Of a stretch of DNA of 64,000 nucleotides, positions 33,547-44,849 are shown one piece after another. A program made the translations under genes and the position numbers. The DNA comes from Mytilus edulis. Taxonomy: Eukaryota; Mollusca; Bivalvia; Mytilida; Mytilidae. How positions within the stretch are numbered: the stretch's first letter is position 1; every line of letters starts with the position of its first letter. The notes beneath the pieces were generated by a model, which saw only the letters and a program-made list of their open reading frames with translations, was not told where the DNA came from and ran no database searches. The stretch is taken from contig NC_092354.1 in the NCBI RefSeq assembly GCF_963676685.1, positions 23,220,193 through 23,284,192 on the forward strand, written 5' to 3'.

Positions 33547-36500
33547 CTTAACTCCTATTGGAACTACCAGATTTTCTTTGGATTTTGCAGAGCTGTTGTT
33601 CTGTGCTGTCTGTGCTTTCAGTCGTTTCAAGATTTCCTCCTGCCTCTCATATATTCTTATTAATAAGTCTCTTTGACCTGTACAGATGAAGAATAAAAGA
33701 TTAATTGACAATTAAAAATCAGAGAAAAATAATTTGTTAACCTTGTTTTACGAAAAAATAATTGTCTTCCACCTTAGCCTTGCCCTTTATTTTTACACCC
33801 TCATATCTAAGTATATTTAATTACAAAGTTTTTTCAATGGATCATATTATGACTTGCCAGGATATCATTTCTGTGCTTCCCCCAAGGGTGACTGGGGTAT
33901 AGAAATACGGTCACTTGGTCTTCTCCCGACCGGCAGTAAAACGCTTGCCGAAGTGGGGCGTCCGTTTTGCTGTGCGGGATGTATCAAGTTCGCAGTCACG
34001 TCCGGTCAGAAGGGGACGTTAAAGCCGATGCCTCGTGTAAAGAGAGTGCCACGCTCTTTGCACGTTAAGAACCCTTGCAACAACTCTTTGAGGGGTCCGT
34101 AGGTGGCCTGTTGCAGGGCAAAATTTCTGTCCCTATCCATATACCCTCCTTTTCCTGTGGCAGTCCAAATTTATCCGACCATAATTCCTGAATGGCCTCT
34201 ATTGTATCAACCTACCTATTGTATTTATTGTGAACTTGTCCTCGTCCTGAATATGCATGAAATATTTGCCACTGGACGTTAAGCAACCAACAATCAATCA
34301 TTTCTGTGCTTCATTGATATGTTCATAATTATAAATCAACCGTTTACAAAACAAGTCACTGACACATGCGTATCACAGAAGTTAAAGGTCTTGTCTACTC
34401 CTATAGTTATTAAAGGTACCAGGATTATAACCTAGATCGATAGTCCGGAACAACACGCGTCTTGTAGTTGGGAATCGGTATTAAGTATCAGGCGCCTTCC
34501 CTTTTAATAGATCAGACAATGGTATCTTTATTACCGTCTAGCATCTTGTCAATTTCGTTAATGTAGTCTGCAATATTATCACGACTTAGGAATGACCTTA
34601 ATCTTGTATCCGCTGTTTTGTTTTCCCTTATCATTGTAGTTTTGTCGTGCACTTGCTTGGTTCACTAGTCACTTCACATTTGTTTGTCAACGGTCGGTCT
34701 TTAAGGAGCATATCGGACAACTCGGTCATCACGCTTGCGGGTATTCTTCGCCAGATTTTGAATTGCCATGAGGTACTAAGCCTGGAAACTGTCCTAAATA
34801 TTCGACTTCAGCTATACTTTCCTGTGCGCCTTGTGCTAACCAAGATACTCTCTGTTTATAATTCGAATCTTTCTTGAATGTTGCGTAGCTTCTACTAAGC
34901 TCGAACACGGTCTCCAGAATTGGCTGTGGTTTACACCAAAATCATCAGAGAACTCGCTTTTCTATCCGTTAGAACGATTGGTGATGTTGATATTCCTAAA
35001 CATGAAGAACGCGTCGTTCTTTGTTCCTTGTGGTATACCGTCGTGGGATTCTGCCTCGTAGAACGTCGATAATAGATCGATCACTTCTGTTGTTTCTAAG
35101 AATGATTTTTGAAAGCAAACGTTTGACAGTGGATGGATATTCTGGAAAGCATCGATGAACGGGTATAAATTCTTAACTACGAAGTTGTCTGATCGTGTCT
35201 TCGAATTCATATCTAATGCTAAATCGGCGAAGATGATACATCTGCATCCATAATATCGGTTCGGGTTCCACGTCTGAATTATCGTCTACGTTTACAACTT
35301 CAGGTTCTAGATCAGGTTGTATGTTACAGTGATACACAATTGTTCAGAATAAACAGCCCAGCTGAATCTATGAAAAAGGTCCACAAAATGGTACACATGG
35401 GTATTCCTGATACATAAACACCTCTGCCACAGACTTTCCTAGAATGAGGTTGCGATATATATTCTAACGCTACCTGCGGGGGGAAATATGATCGAATCGT
35501 ATCTTAAGTGCGGCACTCAGGGCATACATATGCATCATGTCAGCATATGTACCAACACATCCAACACCAAGAGTCAGTTCTTCTAAAACACATGGGTGGT
35601 ACCTACGGAGAATGCCAGTTGTTGCTTCATGTCTTACGCTTCGAACTGAGCCTGGAATAATGGGATCGGGCATGACCTGACCGTATGTCTGTTGAGGTAA
35701 ACTCTCAGATTTTGTAACATGTTTTACTTGTCTGGACTTACGCACTATTACACCACTCAATCTACAATTGAGATTGCATTCTTGATGAGTGATGGTTTTA
35801 TTTATGTCCATTTTAAGAAAAGAATATGTAGTATACTCGTGCTTATTTGTAAGATATCTATATAAAATTATAAATTTCTGATTTATAGAAAGTAACGCAA
35901 TAAAGTGATCTTTTTGTTTTGTTCATTTTAAATAGAAAATATGTGAGATAATTGGTGCTTTCTCAAGATATTTCTTCTTAGAATCTAATGCAATATATGG
36001 ACATTAATTTTATATTTTTGATCACATTATACTAAACAACTTTTCAGTACAAGAACAATGAAAATACACAAGCATTAACAGTATTAAAAAGAGGTAATGA
36101 TGATAATGTATTATGCACGTATTCGTTGGCGCTTTCACAAAACCAAGAAGTAAGGGACGACGTAAAAAGTTCAATGAAAAATGTTTAGAAAAAGAAAAAC
36201 AATACCTTTGCAAATCAAACAGGTTAAACTAGTTTTACTGCCTCTGACTGCAGACCTGATAACCTGACGGTCGTCTGTGAAGACACCTGCCGAAAAATGG
36301 TGTCTATTCCCTCAAATATGGATTTCAGCTTTATTCCAGCATTATATATATCATTCAATTTTTCCTCAATATCTTCTAATCTTCTTTTCTTATCCTCGGG
36401 AACTGTTGTCCTGTAGGTAGGAGGAGAACATATTGATGGTTAAAATTATGGCAACATAATACGCATGCCCAAATCCTTTCTGTGATTGGACAAAATGCTG

Positions 36501-38072
36501 TCATGGTGGGTGATTTGGTTGTGTTTGAAAAAAACTGTCTCGAAAATTATATCGTGATGGAAAGCAAGTGAAAACTATAAATATTTGAACTAGATCTTAC
36601 AAACATTTATATTTTTATTAAAATAATTGTTTCTCCAAAAGCTCTTTGAATCCATGACAGCTGTTTATTCGGGACAAGTATATAATTTTAATGTAGACTT
36701 TGTTGTACGAACGTACATAACTTTTAGACGCACCTACGCATATGAGATTTCCGCGGGGTTTTGGTGAATGTTAACAGAAAGATACTAATCATACTACTAA
36801 TATTTTCTAGCTTTTTTAACCATGAATTAAGTTTAATGTAAACAGTAGTAAATGTATATTTGTTTCTTGTTATTTGCACTGGATTTTTTGACAAATAAAA
36901 TTTTTAAGTGTCATCATAATATTCTTATATATTATTGCCCTTATATAACCAGACTTAGCAAAGAATTTCTTGTAGTTACATTCAGATGGAGATTTTATTA
37001 AAGAGGTCCTGCATCATTAGGTCATTGTCCTTCTGAAGGTTATCGAAATGATAGTTTAAAAAAAATTGAGAATGGAAATGGGGAATGTGCCAAAGAGACA
37101 ACAACCCGACCATAGAAAAAAACAACAACAGAAGGTCACCAACAGGTCTTCAATGTAGCGAGAAATTCACGCACCCGGAACCTCAGTCCTTATCCTCATT
37201 TCACCTTTGAAAAGAAACCAATAAACAAATTGGTTCAAGCTTATATATTTAGGCAATACGAAAGAATGATATGATTTTAATCTACAAATAATTTGTGATA
37301 CAGGTAACGAGTGTGGAAAAGTAAATGACTTCTTTCCAAAGAATTATAAAAAAATAAATAACTTTTTAAAAGAAATTAATTGGTGTATTGATTGGAATAT
37401 TTGCCACTGGACGTTAAGCAACCAACAATCAATCAATCTAGGTCATTACTAAAGGAATAGATGTCCACAGTACACTGAAACCTCACTATCATGTTGTTAC
37501 TAACTTACTTGTATCATGTGGTGGCCAATCTACTGCTTGTGATGGTGTCATCAATGGTGATAGGGCTGTCAATGACCTGCTTCTACCAGACCTCATTGTT
37601 GAGGGTGATACACTTGATCTTATAATTTCACCTGTCAAGCTTCTGTTGAGTGGTATAAATGACGATTCTGTTCTGAAATCTAAATTATATAGAACAAAAA
37701 ATAAATAAACAAATTAATTTAAGACTCCTATATATTGTAAAATAGGACAGTATGCATACTAAATAAGAGAATTCTTTATTTGCAAAACATCAACAAGTGA
37801 AACTATAGCATAACAAACTTCCTGGACAGCTCATGGGTATTCTCAAACATCACCTAAATTGCACATAAATACTGTGGACCATGCAATTCCTTGGTTCAGG
37901 GATAATTTCTAAAACAGATGAAAAAAAGGGGGAGAATTTCAACTTCAAGGGTAGATTTTTGTCAAAATGAAGATAGTCGGCTACAGAAAACAGCAAAAAG
38001 ACGACAGAATACTTACTCATAGTCAAGTAATGGCGTACAATTCGGCTTGTAAGCTGAAATCCGTAGGTACAT
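33547..38072 (-). CDS. Four-exon gene, unrecognised serine-rich/coiled-coil protein
   Basis: Minus-strand exons: 38072-38017, 37672-37509, 36402-36256 and 33677-33547. All junctions are GT-AG and the phases match (2, 1, 1), giving 166 uninterrupted codons. The start MYLRISAYKPNC follows an in-frame TAA four bases upstream. Residues about 19-70 are basic and Ser/Thr-rich (LNRSLTGEIIRSSVSPS, SGRSRSLTALSPLMTPSQ), with SP/TP sites. Residues about 75-105 (PEDKKRRLEDIEEKLNDIYN) and 125-145 (RDLLIRIYERQEEILKRLKA) are coiled-coil segments. The 3' end is open: exon 4 either continues 13 codons to TAA at 33511 or uses the donor AAG|GTAAAA. I do not recognise the family. No lesion is seen, so I rate it a functional host gene, perhaps cytoskeletal, centrosomal or nuclear by composition. 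Confidence 0.7.
33880..34296 (+). mobile_element. Complete SINE with 16-bp target duplication
   Basis: Starts CCCAAGGGTGACTGGGGTAT and ends GCAACCAACAATCAATCA. It is flanked by identical ATCATTTCTGTGCTTC at 33864-33879 and 34297-34312. No open frame is meaningful. The 3' tail equals that of the LINE at 5263. I see no convincing tRNA A/B boxes, so the origin of the head is undecided. It lies in intron 3 of the minus-strand gene, opposite to its transcription. Confidence 0.88.
34640..35811 (-). pseudogene. Vertnin-like multi-copy gene remnant
   Basis: On the minus strand, frame 35811-35470 reads MDINKTITHQECNLNCR and later GVGCVGTYADMMHMYALSAA. It is followed, after shifts, by ILWTFFIDSAG and NNCVSL near 35350, resembling the W-T...N-H-F-V-P-L end of vertnin-like domains. 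Frame 35210-34960 holds IDLLSTFYEAESHDGIPQGT. Near 34790-34740 a shifted frame reads VEYLGQFPGLVPHGNSKSGE, a motif I know from the same mollusc family. At least three frame changes. GC content is higher than in the surroundings. It sits within intron 3 of the minus-strand gene on the same strand. Confidence 0.45.
36403..37064. other. Intron sequence, nothing recognised
   Basis: Part of intron 2 of the minus-strand gene. No repeat or frame recognised. Confidence 0.4.
37065..37205 (-). repeat. Penelope-like element 3' end fragment
   Basis: Reverse complement of about 45310-45460 (GAGAATGGAAATGGGGAATG, AGGTCTTCAATGTAGCGAGA), which is the 3' terminus of the Penelope-like element on the plus strand. 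Confidence 0.8.
37396..37437 (+). repeat. SINE 3' tail fragment
   Basis: ATTTGCCACTGGACGTTAAG followed by CAACCAACAATCAATCAATC equals the last 40 bases of the SINE at 34260-34300. Confidence 0.75.
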
Positions 38073-38361
38073 AGGCCATTATTCTCCTCTTGCAACAAAA
38101 ACATTCCGTCTATTCAAAATATGTGGTTTCAAGCTTCCTGTTGAATCGGTTTTCCATATAAGGAAAACAAGCCACGCCTCCGTTGCGAGATCGACAAGTA
38201 GGATTTTCATACAATACAAGTTATGGCTTGTAAAATAATGTGACATTTTATTTTTATTTTCAAGAAATTATCATTATTTATCTAATTCTGCATAGTTTAT
38301 CAATAAAAAAGATCAAACTACAAGAGCGATTGACGACCAGAGAAATGAAGCGGACAGCGTC

Positions 38362-38375
38362 GTCACTATGGAGAC
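38362..38375. promoter_or_regulatory. X-box-like RFX site
   Basis: GTCACT-AT-GGAGAC fits the RFX/DAF-19 consensus RYYNYY-N(1-3)-RRNRAC. It lies 290 bp upstream of the minus-strand start codon at 38072, within a locally GC-richer stretch. X-boxes at this distance mark many ciliary genes; the motif is short and could be chance. Confidence 0.3.
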
Positions 38376-38844
38376 GCAACGTTACTCATTAATATTCATG
38401 AGCATCACAAGAGTTATTTGCCCCTGAAAAAAATGCCTTAACATACCCGCGAAGTGATGAGTTGTTTTTTTTAGTGTGAAGGCAACTTTTTATACACTTA
38501 CCTTTTTTATATTTGCTAATACTGTTTTGATTTTTTTATTTTAATTAAAAAATTTATCAAAATGAGTGAATTTTACTTTTTTTATCACACTTTTGAACAT
38601 GAACAGTATATACATTATAAATTTTAACTTGGTGTTTAGTTTGACAATGCTATGTTGTTATGTGCCTAAATTTTATACCGTTTTTATCTGATTGCCAATA
38701 ACTAAATTGCGGTTACTGATATTATAAGCACATTTTTGCTTGCATCTTTTTGAGAAATAACATACGAATTAATAACTTTTTGCAACTTGTTTTTATGTTT
38801 TGTAATATTATTTTTCCTTTGTATTATATTGGTTTTTTTTTTAG
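38376..38844. other. Upstream spacer between divergent gene models
   Basis: Very AT-rich from 38460 on. A first exon for the plus-strand pseudogene was not found. Confidence 0.35.
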
Positions 38845-41138
38845 ACAATTTGGATCTAGACAGCTACTCATGGACTATTACAATTTCCGCGTCAATAGCA
38901 ACAAAGGCCATAATGCTAATGAAATACTTTAATGACACAAAGTTCTGTCTTTTGCCAGAAGTTGTAAACAGCCGTACAGAAAACTTGGACACTGCTTCTT
39001 CTGAAGGTATTTGCAGTAATGAATTTTACATGTATGGTGGGGTATTACAAATTGAAAGATGGTGTCATGAGACATTTTACAACTAAAAACAACCATTACA
39101 ACAGCATACGATGTAATATTGAAACTATATTTATTTCAATAAATAATTTTTTTTTTTAAATGGAAAAATTACATACACAATATTGTTATAGCACAACTTG
39201 ATTGTGTATTTATTATAACATATTTAATGATTAATAATTTACTGATATTTAATAATTTAACACTTTCAGTTTATGGCATTTTCCAAGAAAAATAACTAAT
39301 ATTATTTTAGTTGAGTAGACTTGTGGGGCTAAATTTAATAAACTAATTTAATTACAGACAAAGACCAATCTTTTATATTGGAAAATCAGCAAAAGATTAA
39401 AAGAATTTTAGAGTACGATTCAGAAGAAATAGAAATTTCCTCATCTATTGCATGTAGAAATGCACTTTTTCCTCCTGTATCTAAAGATGAAAGAGTAGCA
39501 GCAGTTCAAACAGATGTCCGTCTTGGGCTGCTGAGAAGTTTCTTATAGATGTAAGTATTTATTTATTTTTTTGTAACCTTTTTTATTTCACAAATTTAGG
39601 AAATACTTACACTTTATTTAAAACAGAAGTTTAGAAATAAAGAATATACATTGCATGCACTTACTATGTAAATTATTTTTTACAATTAAATTAATTAACC
39701 AAAAATCATTTGCACAGTATATAGTTTAATGCAATCTTTATAATTTGAGCTTACTGGTTGCTTTTATAAAATACTTTTGTTTGCTTGTTTTAGCAAATTA
39801 TCAATTGATCTTAATTGATTTTTTTTATATAAGTTATATATAATATAACCTTTTTTTTCATTTAAATTAGCAGTTTGGGATTTGGTGAAGTCGAGCAAAA
39901 CAGCCATAGCTTAAACAAAAGTAGCTCGTTAGTATTTAGGAAAAGGAAGTTTGAAGAATTATCGGAACCACACATTGAACTAATTATAAAGTTGAAAATT
40001 TCAAGCCAATTTATCCTTTAAATGAGTTGACCGAATTCATATCAACACAACTATCCCAAATTAAAGTTTAACAATGTAGTACTTTGTGTGGTTTTCTTTA
40101 GTGGACGATAGGGAGTCAGCAGTTCTCGATATACTTGACAACTTACACTGTGATTCACCTTTACCAGCTCTTGATGTAACATACCATACATACAGTTAAC
40201 TTGTTGATGGACTTGTAGCTAAGGGAGAAAATGTACAACAAAATTTGCCGTTTATACTAAACAAAATTAATGATACTTTAATCTTTAATTATCCCAAAAA
40301 AATTAGCAACTTAACTAGAAAAGTGAGAAAATATTTAGAAAGTGGTGGAGATAAATTAGCAACCCTCAAAGATTTGCAGAAGGATCCTGGTCTGGAATTG
40401 CCCTTGCTTTTCCCAAAATATGGCATTACTGCTGAATGTCTTGTTGATAGAAATATATTGCCAATTGAGCATCCACTTTCATTGTCTGTGGAAGATGTCC
40501 TCTTCTTGATGAGATTATTGCAGGACAAGAACCTGCCATGGACACATGCAGGATACTGGGTGAATACCCTTTTACACACATCTGTTTCTGTCAAATCTAT
40601 TCGTCTCCAATGGAACAACATTCACCAGAAGTTCCATCATTATAGAACAGGTGATGGTGATGATCTGCTCACTTTTATAAGTGGCCAATACCATCACCCA
40701 ACTACTCATGGCAAATCAACAAAACCAAATTTGAAAACAGTTGTAACTTCTCCACAGCAGAAAATTAGAAAAATGAGAGTAGAGCTTGTTCAAACTTATG
40801 CCTCCCTAATTAACGCTACTGATAAAGTTGAGCAGCTGACATTGAACAATGCAACCTTAGAGGGCCAGATGGGAGACTATCAGAAACTGAAAAATGAAAT
40901 TAGATATAAGTGTAATGCAATTAATGATTTAAAGAGAGAAATTGCCTCTTTAAACCCAAGAAATGTCAACAAAAGGTTTAAAAGGTGTAAAAAGCAAATT
41001 CAAAATTTACAAAATCATGTTATTACTCAAGATGAAATTTTGAATGACAGAATTACAATGATGTTAAATGAAAATAATGAGCTAGAAAAGGAGTTGGGAG
41101 ATTTAAGGGGTAAAATTTGTGATTCGAAAACATTTTGA
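38845..41138 (+). pseudogene. Multi-exon gene of unknown family, broken
   Basis: Exon A 38845-39006 (LDLDSYSWTITISASIATKA, LMKYFNDTKFCLLPEVV) joins exon B 39358-39550 (KDQSFILENQQKIKRILEYD) in phase by GT-AG. B joins a third exon at 39871 (SLGFGEVEQNSHSLNKSSS, VFRKRKFEELSE) also in phase, but through a TAG at 39546. A frameshift near 40000 and a TAA at 40197 follow. The last exon, from an acceptor near 40102, is open for 297 codons from 40245 (LFPKYGITAECLVDRNILPI, LPWTHAGYWVNTLLHTSVSV) and ends in a long coiled coil (KNEIRYKCNAINDLKREIAS, NENNELEKELGDLRG). I do not recognise the family. The lesions make it a pseudogene unless they are errors; the last exon alone could still be translated. 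Confidence 0.5.
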
Positions 41139-41149
41139 CTTTCACTTTC

Positions 41150-41400
41150 AAATGAACGTCAAGTTGCGAGAGAGTTCCTGGTCTGGAGACTCAAAATATG
41201 CAAATATTTATATTTTCCCACCTCCTTTATAGGAGATCGGTATGAAGCATTTAGTTCCAACCACGTTACAATCGGAGGCTCTCTATTTTGGGTGGGCAAA
41301 TATCCACTTTTTGATATGGGACGAGCTCTGACGTCCCACGGCCCCAGCTTGTCTGGCAAAACAGCCGTTGGACGTCAGAGTAATATCGGACTACATTACA
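41150..41400 (-). repeat. Dispersed repeat with a hairpin
   Basis: GTCAAGTTGCGAGAGAGTTC and following looks like a common mussel repeat. GCTCTGACGTCC at 41325 and its complement GGACGTCAGAG at 41370 can pair. The minus-strand frame 41159-41359 is not a gene. Confidence 0.45.
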
Positions 41401-41439
41401 AGTAACATCATGTCTCACCTTGAAAAACATCACATATAT

Positions 41440-41794
41440 TATACGATCTTCAGCACGGCTTCAGAAAATCAAGGTCGTGTGAAACACAATTAATAGACTT
41501 CATTCAGGAACTAGCACGATCAAATAATAGTAACACACAATCATTGACTTAATCATAATGGACTTCGCCAAAGCGTTCAACAAAGTCTCACATCGTCACC
41601 TCCTTTACAAACTCAAATTCTATGGTATTGAAAATAACACACTAAATTGGATTCAGGCATTTTTACAGGACAGAACACAAACAGTAGTCATTAATGGCAT
41701 CTCCTCCACCTCAGTACCCGTAACATCTGGTGTACCACAAGGAACAGTATTGGGCCCAATACTGTTTCTTATCTATATTAATGACTTACCGTAA
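41440..41794 (+). pseudogene. LINE reverse transcriptase core fragment
   Basis: Upstream frame: DLQHGFRKSRSCETQLIDFI. After a shift of two bases near 41543 comes [19 protein letters not shown] (catalytic D of the F-x-K-A-F-D-x-V block, here with N replacing D), then [20 protein letters not shown]. This is RT of the CR1/L2/Jockey type. It stops before the Y-x-D-D motif and has no 5' or 3' ends. Confidence 0.75.
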
Positions 41795-41818
41795 TCCTCT
41801 TTTAATTCAGCATTATGA

Positions 41819-42152
41819 TTGATAAACATAGAAAGATCTTCAGAAACAACAACTTCAGTCATTATACCAACGCCAAAGCCTGAGCCTGTATTTAAATGGT
41901 TACGCAATCTCACACTACCAAAGGTTGACCAAGGCTACTGTGAAGGGTGCAGAGATAAAAAGAAATCTTTGTTGCCAATGGTTTTACTAACATACAACGC
42001 AGTACTTGGCATCGTCATGAAAACCACCCTGATCGCAAGATGGTCGCGCTATCCACACAGCCAAGTAAACAACAGCCTACACTTGAAAAGACTACTGATG
42101 TCACCATTGCTTATCCATGCAAATAGGTTTAGCTTAGAACTATGTTCTTTGC
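41819..42152 (+). pseudogene. BED/zinc-finger-like remnant, unknown
   Basis: The frame begins MINIERSSETTTSVIIPTP and carries FKWLRNLTLPKVDQGYCEGC. A one-base shift near 41960 leads into QRSTWHRHENHPDRKMVALS and on to a TAG at about 42128. The C-x2-C and the following H-x2-H could be one zinc finger. I cannot name the family. Frameshifted, so not functional as read. Confidence 0.3.
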
Positions 42153-43348
42153 AATAAAGGATAACTTATATATGCACTCACATACAGAACTACGCACTCT
42201 ACAGAGTTAATGGTTCTCCATATTTTTAAGATACCACAAAGAACTACAAAAATCACTAATTACATACCGACATGGTAAATAAAGTCTCATCATGTCGAAC
42301 AATCAAAATTCTTAGTCTTATGGTCATAGTGACATCTTAGACTATGTGATTTAGATCTTATCATATAATAAATTCATTAATAAAGTACTAATATGAAAAT
42401 AAATATCGGACCATTTTTCAAAAACTATATAAAACAATTCCAATAGTTTATTCCAACTTTTTTTTTCTATTTATGACTATTAATTAAGGAGTATCTAAAC
42501 AATCATTTATATTTTTCATATTTCAACCCAAATATAATGTGCATTTATTTACTTTTTTGTAGATTTTTTTTTAATTGTTTTATTGAACCGGTATGTCAAT
42601 ATTTCGGTTAAAAAATTTAAGTGAGGAATTTTTCTGCATGAAGACAGTTCTGTGTTATTTATATAACATCTGATCAAAATGTGCACGCACAGCTATCAAT
42701 GGTACTAGGCCTATAATTTTTATACGCAAATCGCTCGTTTTGTCTGCAGGTTAACGACGAAATGAAAAGAATACCTTTTATTAAAAGCAATCGTATTTAG
42801 TAAGACAGATAAAGCTGAATAGTTATTAATCATTGTCTGGTATTTTTTTTTTTGTCTACATTCAATCGTTACTTTAAACTTTTCGCATACTAGAAGGTGA
42901 TATTCAAGATTTTAGCTTAGAACTGGAGGTGATTATGTACCTGTAGTCCCTTATCTATTTATATACATTGAAAACACCTATTTATTTCAGAGTCGCGTAC
43001 ACAGGGAATTAAAACTGCGGGACAACCGCCAATAACAAATAAATCTCGCCCAGTGAGTCTTTGAACAATCAAAACTGAAATTTTAAAGTTTAAACTATTT
43101 CATTGCACATTGAAAGTGTCGATTTGGAGTACTTGTTTAATAGAATGATGTCAGGGAAAGGTCACGGACAACACAATATAAATTACTTGCAAATTTCTTG
43201 TTTTCTCTGTCAGAAAATATCAACAACATATGTGATGAAGGTAAACGGACAGAAAGTCACAGGACATAAAGCACAAATTTGGTAGGAGTCACAGGACAAA
43301 AAGTAACAAATAATCGGTTGACAATTGTTTGAATATATACATGATATA
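42153..43348. other. No supported gene
   Basis: Very AT-rich spacer. Two TCACAGGACA-type strings at 43255-43305 echo 181-200. No gene recognised. Confidence 0.4.
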
Positions 43349-43437
43349 AGATTGATTGTTGGTTTATTAACGTCCAGTGGGAATTTTTTCATGCATATTC
43401 AGGACGAGAACAAGTTCACAATAAATACAAAAGGTAG
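43349..43437 (-). repeat. SINE 3' tail fragment
   Basis: TAAGATTGATTGTTGGTTTA, then ACGTCCAGTGG and CAGGACGAGAACAAG: the SINE 3' half in reverse. It abuts the start of the Penelope-like coding region. Confidence 0.7.
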
Positions 43438-44849
43438 GTCTTGGCGTAAATTTTACATTGAGGTTCTGAAAAAAGAAATCACCAATTCACCAACATTCCA
43501 ACTGACTCCATTTTCAGAAAACGACATCTGTAACAAACATTAACTTTTAGCTACCGCTTTACAAGCAGAGCCAAATACAATGAAAGTCCCAACTATGTAC
43601 TGGCTTCCGAAGCTACAAAAAACACCTTACACATGTAGATTTATTTCGTCTTTAAGCCATTGTTCCACTAATAAATTGTCTTTCTTCCTACCAGCACACT
43701 TGGTACAATTAAAAATCTGATAATAAATTGTTCAAATAAGGCCTTCGAAAATAGTGGAATTAATTACTTTTGGAGTGTCAAGAACTCGTTGGAAGTACTT
43801 GATAAATTGCATGCTTATATTGGTGATTTTGAATCTGTTCAAAGTTTTGATTTTTCTACCCTGTATACCACATTGCCTCACATTCTCATTAAGAAAAAAA
43901 TCACACACCTAATTGAATGGGCATTTAAAAAGTCAGAATGTGAATATATATGTTCAAACTCTTTTAGGTCATTTTTTAGTAGCAATAAACAAAAAAAACT
44001 ATGTCAATTGGACATGCTTTGATACTATATATGTCCTTGAATTTTTACTAGATAACATTTTTGTTCGCTTTGGGAATTCCGTATATCGTCAGATTATCGG
44101 AATTCCAATGGGAACTAACTGTGCACCACTTATTGCGGACCTGTTTTTGTATTGCTATGAGTTACAATTTATGACAAAAATAAGCAAAAGACCCATCGAA
44201 ACAACATGTGATAAACAAATTTAATAATACTTTTAGATATTTGGATGATATTGTGGCTCTCAATAATGACCACTGTCCTTTCCTCGATCTTGATATCTAT
44301 ATCACTAACGGAAAGCTGAATACTAAAATTTATGATAAAAGAGATGATTTTTCATTTCCTATCGTTAATTATCCATTTTTAGATGGTGACGTTCCCTTGT
44401 CACCATCTTACGGTGTTTATATATCTCAACTTGTACGATTCACTCGTGTATGTAACAATGTTTTAGATTTTAACGAGAGAAATTTATGTATTACTGAAAA
44501 ATTATTACACCAGGGTTTTCGATATCACAAACTAGTCAAAACATTTACTAAATTTTATCATCGGTATAAGGACATCATTCGTAAATATAGCTCAACATGC
44601 AGACTTCTTATACGTTCAGGTATTTTACATCCAATTTTTTATGGAAATATTCTTTATAAAGCACAAAGGTGTCAGTATTCACCTCAAAAACTAACAAAAC
44701 CTTTGAATAGACTTATTAAGAAGGGATATAGTTACTATACTGTTGTCAGGTCATATAAGATTGCATATTTTGGCGTTAATATTGATTCACTTATAGGGTC
44801 TTTGCATCGGAACTTAACACATTTATTCAAAAACCAGTTATTGGCATGA
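43438..44849 (+). pseudogene. Penelope-like reverse transcriptase, several frame breaks
   Basis: RT motifs appear in order over three frames: FDFSTLYTTLPH (first catalytic Asp), IIGIPMGTNCAPLIADLFLY, then YLDDIVALNND (the D-D pair) and HCPFLDLDIYITNGKLNTK. A long C-terminal domain follows (RFTRVCNNVLDFNERNLCIT, KLVKTFTKFYHRYKDIIRKY) to a stop at 44847. Breaks: a stop at about 43541, shifts near 43690, 43980 and 44210, and an apparent in-frame loss of about 20 residues between ALNND and HCPF. The RT domain is recognisable but dead. Confidence 0.8.
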
